Below the pieces are notes generated by a model, which saw only the letters and a program-made list of their open reading frames with translations, did no database searches and was not told the origin of the DNA. 64,000 nt of DNA, taken from contig NZ_CP036246.2 in assembly GCF_004299785.2 (NCBI RefSeq), positions 248,001 to 312,000 of the forward strand, in the 5' to 3' direction. Source of the stretch: Arcobacter porcinus (GTDB lineage: Bacteria > Campylobacterota > Campylobacteria > Campylobacterales > Arcobacteraceae). Of the stretch, positions 62,887-64,000 are shown in pieces. Every line of letters begins with the position of its first letter. Position 1 is the stretch's first letter. The translations under genes and the position numbers were made by a program.

Positions 62887-64000
62887 ATGGCAAGAAAAAT
62901 ACCACTAAATAGAGTTAGAAACATAGGAATTGCTGCTCATATTGATGCAGGAAAAACAACAAGTACAGAAAGAATTCTTTTCTATACAGGAATTTCTCAT
63001 AAAATAGGTGAAACTCACGAAGGTACAGCAACAATGGACTGGATGGAGCAAGAGCAAGAAAGAGGTATCACAATTACTTCTGCTGCTACAACTTGTTTCT
63101 GGAATCACCCAAAAACTAATGAGCAATTACAAATAAATATCATTGACACTCCAGGTCACGTTGACTTTACTATTGAAGTTGAAAGATCAATGAGAGTACT
63201 TGATGGTGCTGTTGCAGTATTCTGTTCAGTTGGTGGAGTTCAGCCTCAGTCTGAAACTGTTTGGAGACAAGCAAATAAATATGGAGTTCCTAGAATTATC
63301 TATGTAAATAAAATGGATAGAACAGGTGCAAACTTTTTAAATGTTATGAACCAAGTAAGAGATAGATTAAAAGCTAATCCAGTTCCACTTCAAATTCCAA
63401 TTGGTGCAGAAGACCAATTCAGAGGAATGATCGATTTAGTAAAAATGAAAGCTTATACATACACTCTTGATGCACAAGCAGGTGAAATGTATAAAATCGA
63501 AGATATTCCAGCTGATTTAACTGATCTTGCTGCTGAATATAGAGAAAAACTTGTTGAAGCTGCTGCTGAATCAAGTGAAGATTTAATGGATAAATATCTT
63601 GGTGGTGAAGAACTAAGCGAAGAAGAGATTATATCAGGAATTAAAAAAAGATGTTTAGCTATGGAGATTACTCCAATGGTTTGTGGAACATCTTTCAAAA
63701 ATAAAGGTATTCAACCACTTCTTGATGCAGTTGCTATGTATTTACCAGCTCCAACAGAAGTTGCTGATATGAATGGTGAAACTCAAGATGGAGATGCTGT
63801 AACAGTTGCTTCAAGTGATAAAGGTGAAGTTGCGGCTTTAGCATTTAAAGTTATGACTGACCCATTTGTTGGACAATTAACATTTACAAGAGTATATAGA
63901 GGAGTTCTAGAGTCTGGAACTTATGTTATGAACTCTACAAAAATGAAAAAAGAGAGAATCGGAAGACTTCTTAAAATGCATGCAAACTCAAGAGAAGAGA
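62887..64000 (+). CDS. fusA: Elongation factor G, 5' part
   Basis: First 371 residues of the translocation GTPase; the frame is open at the window edge. ATG 62887 is preceded by AGGAAAATAAATT. Seen: [20 protein letters not shown] (G1), [20 protein letters not shown] (switch I and G2), [19 protein letters not shown] (G3) and [11 protein letters not shown] (G4), then domain II begins. The base order rpsL-rpsG-fusA is the conserved str operon; tuf, if present, lies beyond the window. Confidence 0.98.
   Translation, partial: MARKIPLNRVRNIGIAAHIDAGKTTSTERILFYTGISHKIGETHEGTATMDWMEQEQERGITITSAATTCFWNHPKTNEQLQINIIDTPGHVDFTIEVERSMRVLDGAVAVFCSVGGVQPQSETVWRQANKYGVPRIIYVNKMDRTGANFLNVMNQVRDRLKANPVPLQIPIGAEDQFRGMIDLVKMKAYTYTLDAQAGEMYKIEDIPADLTDLAAEYREKLVEAAAESSEDLMDKYLGGEELSEEEIISGIKKRCLAMEITPMVCGTSFKNKGIQPLLDAVAMYLPAPTEVADMNGETQDGDAVTVASSDKGEVAALAFKVMTDPFVGQLTFTRVYRGVLESGTYVMNSTKMKKERIGRLLKMHANSREE

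Overview
The window is AT-rich, gene-dense bacterial chromosome, most consistent with an Arcobacter/Aliarcobacter-type member of the Campylobacterota. The reasons are low GC, frequent TTG starts, SD sequences of the AAGGA/AAGGAAA type, and gene order that resembles Campylobacter as I recall it: lpxC-(TsaB-like)-thrB-ylxR-infB-rbfA-rimP; serA-rpsA-ispH-aroA-pheT-pheS; accA-fabF-acpP-fabG; petABC with a diheme cytochrome c1; a stand-alone atpB; rpsL-rpsG-fusA. This is inference from the sequence only. No rRNA or tRNA gene, CRISPR array or replication origin was seen.

Layout. 1-6454 (+): lipid A, threonine, translation-initiation and riboflavin operon. 6458-9597 (-): an LPP20/DUF4384 protein and a caspase-fold lipoprotein. 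9662-19005 (-): efp, serA, rpsA, ispH, aroA, pheT, pheS. 19167-19511 (+): HIT protein. 19517-21352: IS110-family element, copy 1. 21361-22089: outer-membrane protein. 22144-26165 (-): fatty acid synthesis and a queuosine-precursor transporter. 26286-27362 (+): membrane protein and rsmE. 27420-32783 (-): petABC, thrC, argB. 32870-35599 (+): addA. 35661-40515 (-): atpB, ilvA, metE and a Cys-rich small protein. 40625-42887 (+): trmD, rplS, DedA and a membrane protein. 42890-47138: aminotransferase, AraC-type regulator, RidA and small proteins, peptidase. 47324-49159: IS110-family element, copy 2. 49168-50748: siroheme nitrite/sulfite reductase. 50749-52060: IS256-family element, which cuts off a histidine kinase (to 53205). 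53434-54830: two genes sharing an unusual operator. 54912-58404 (-): ferric-iron ABC transporter. 58610-61003 (+): pabA/trpG, a PMT-like glycosyltransferase, a pseudopilin-like protein. 61044-61802 (-): hydrolase. 61876-64000 (+): str operon, running off the end in fusA.

Most notable. The two IS110 copies, apparently identical, allow the element ends to be set by comparison. They also reveal a readable bridge-RNA candidate upstream of the transposase, on the minus strand. One internal loop spells the target and a second spells the donor junction. The decoded target is TTATATAAGGAAA, essentially a Shine-Dalgarno site. Both copies sit in the SD of the next gene, and the element end rebuilds an SD. 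A perfect 13-base match to the guide remains empty in front of the gene at 40174-40515. Separately, two promoters (before 53434 and 54231) each carry four TCACA boxes at an exact 11-bp period beside a histidine kinase beheaded by an IS256 element. This suggests the relic of a two-component regulon whose kinase core, and perhaps regulator, were deleted.

Other regulatory readings are an FNR-like box placed for class II control before petABC, Fur-like boxes before the iron transporter, and two apparently leaderless genes (addA and the AraC-type regulator).
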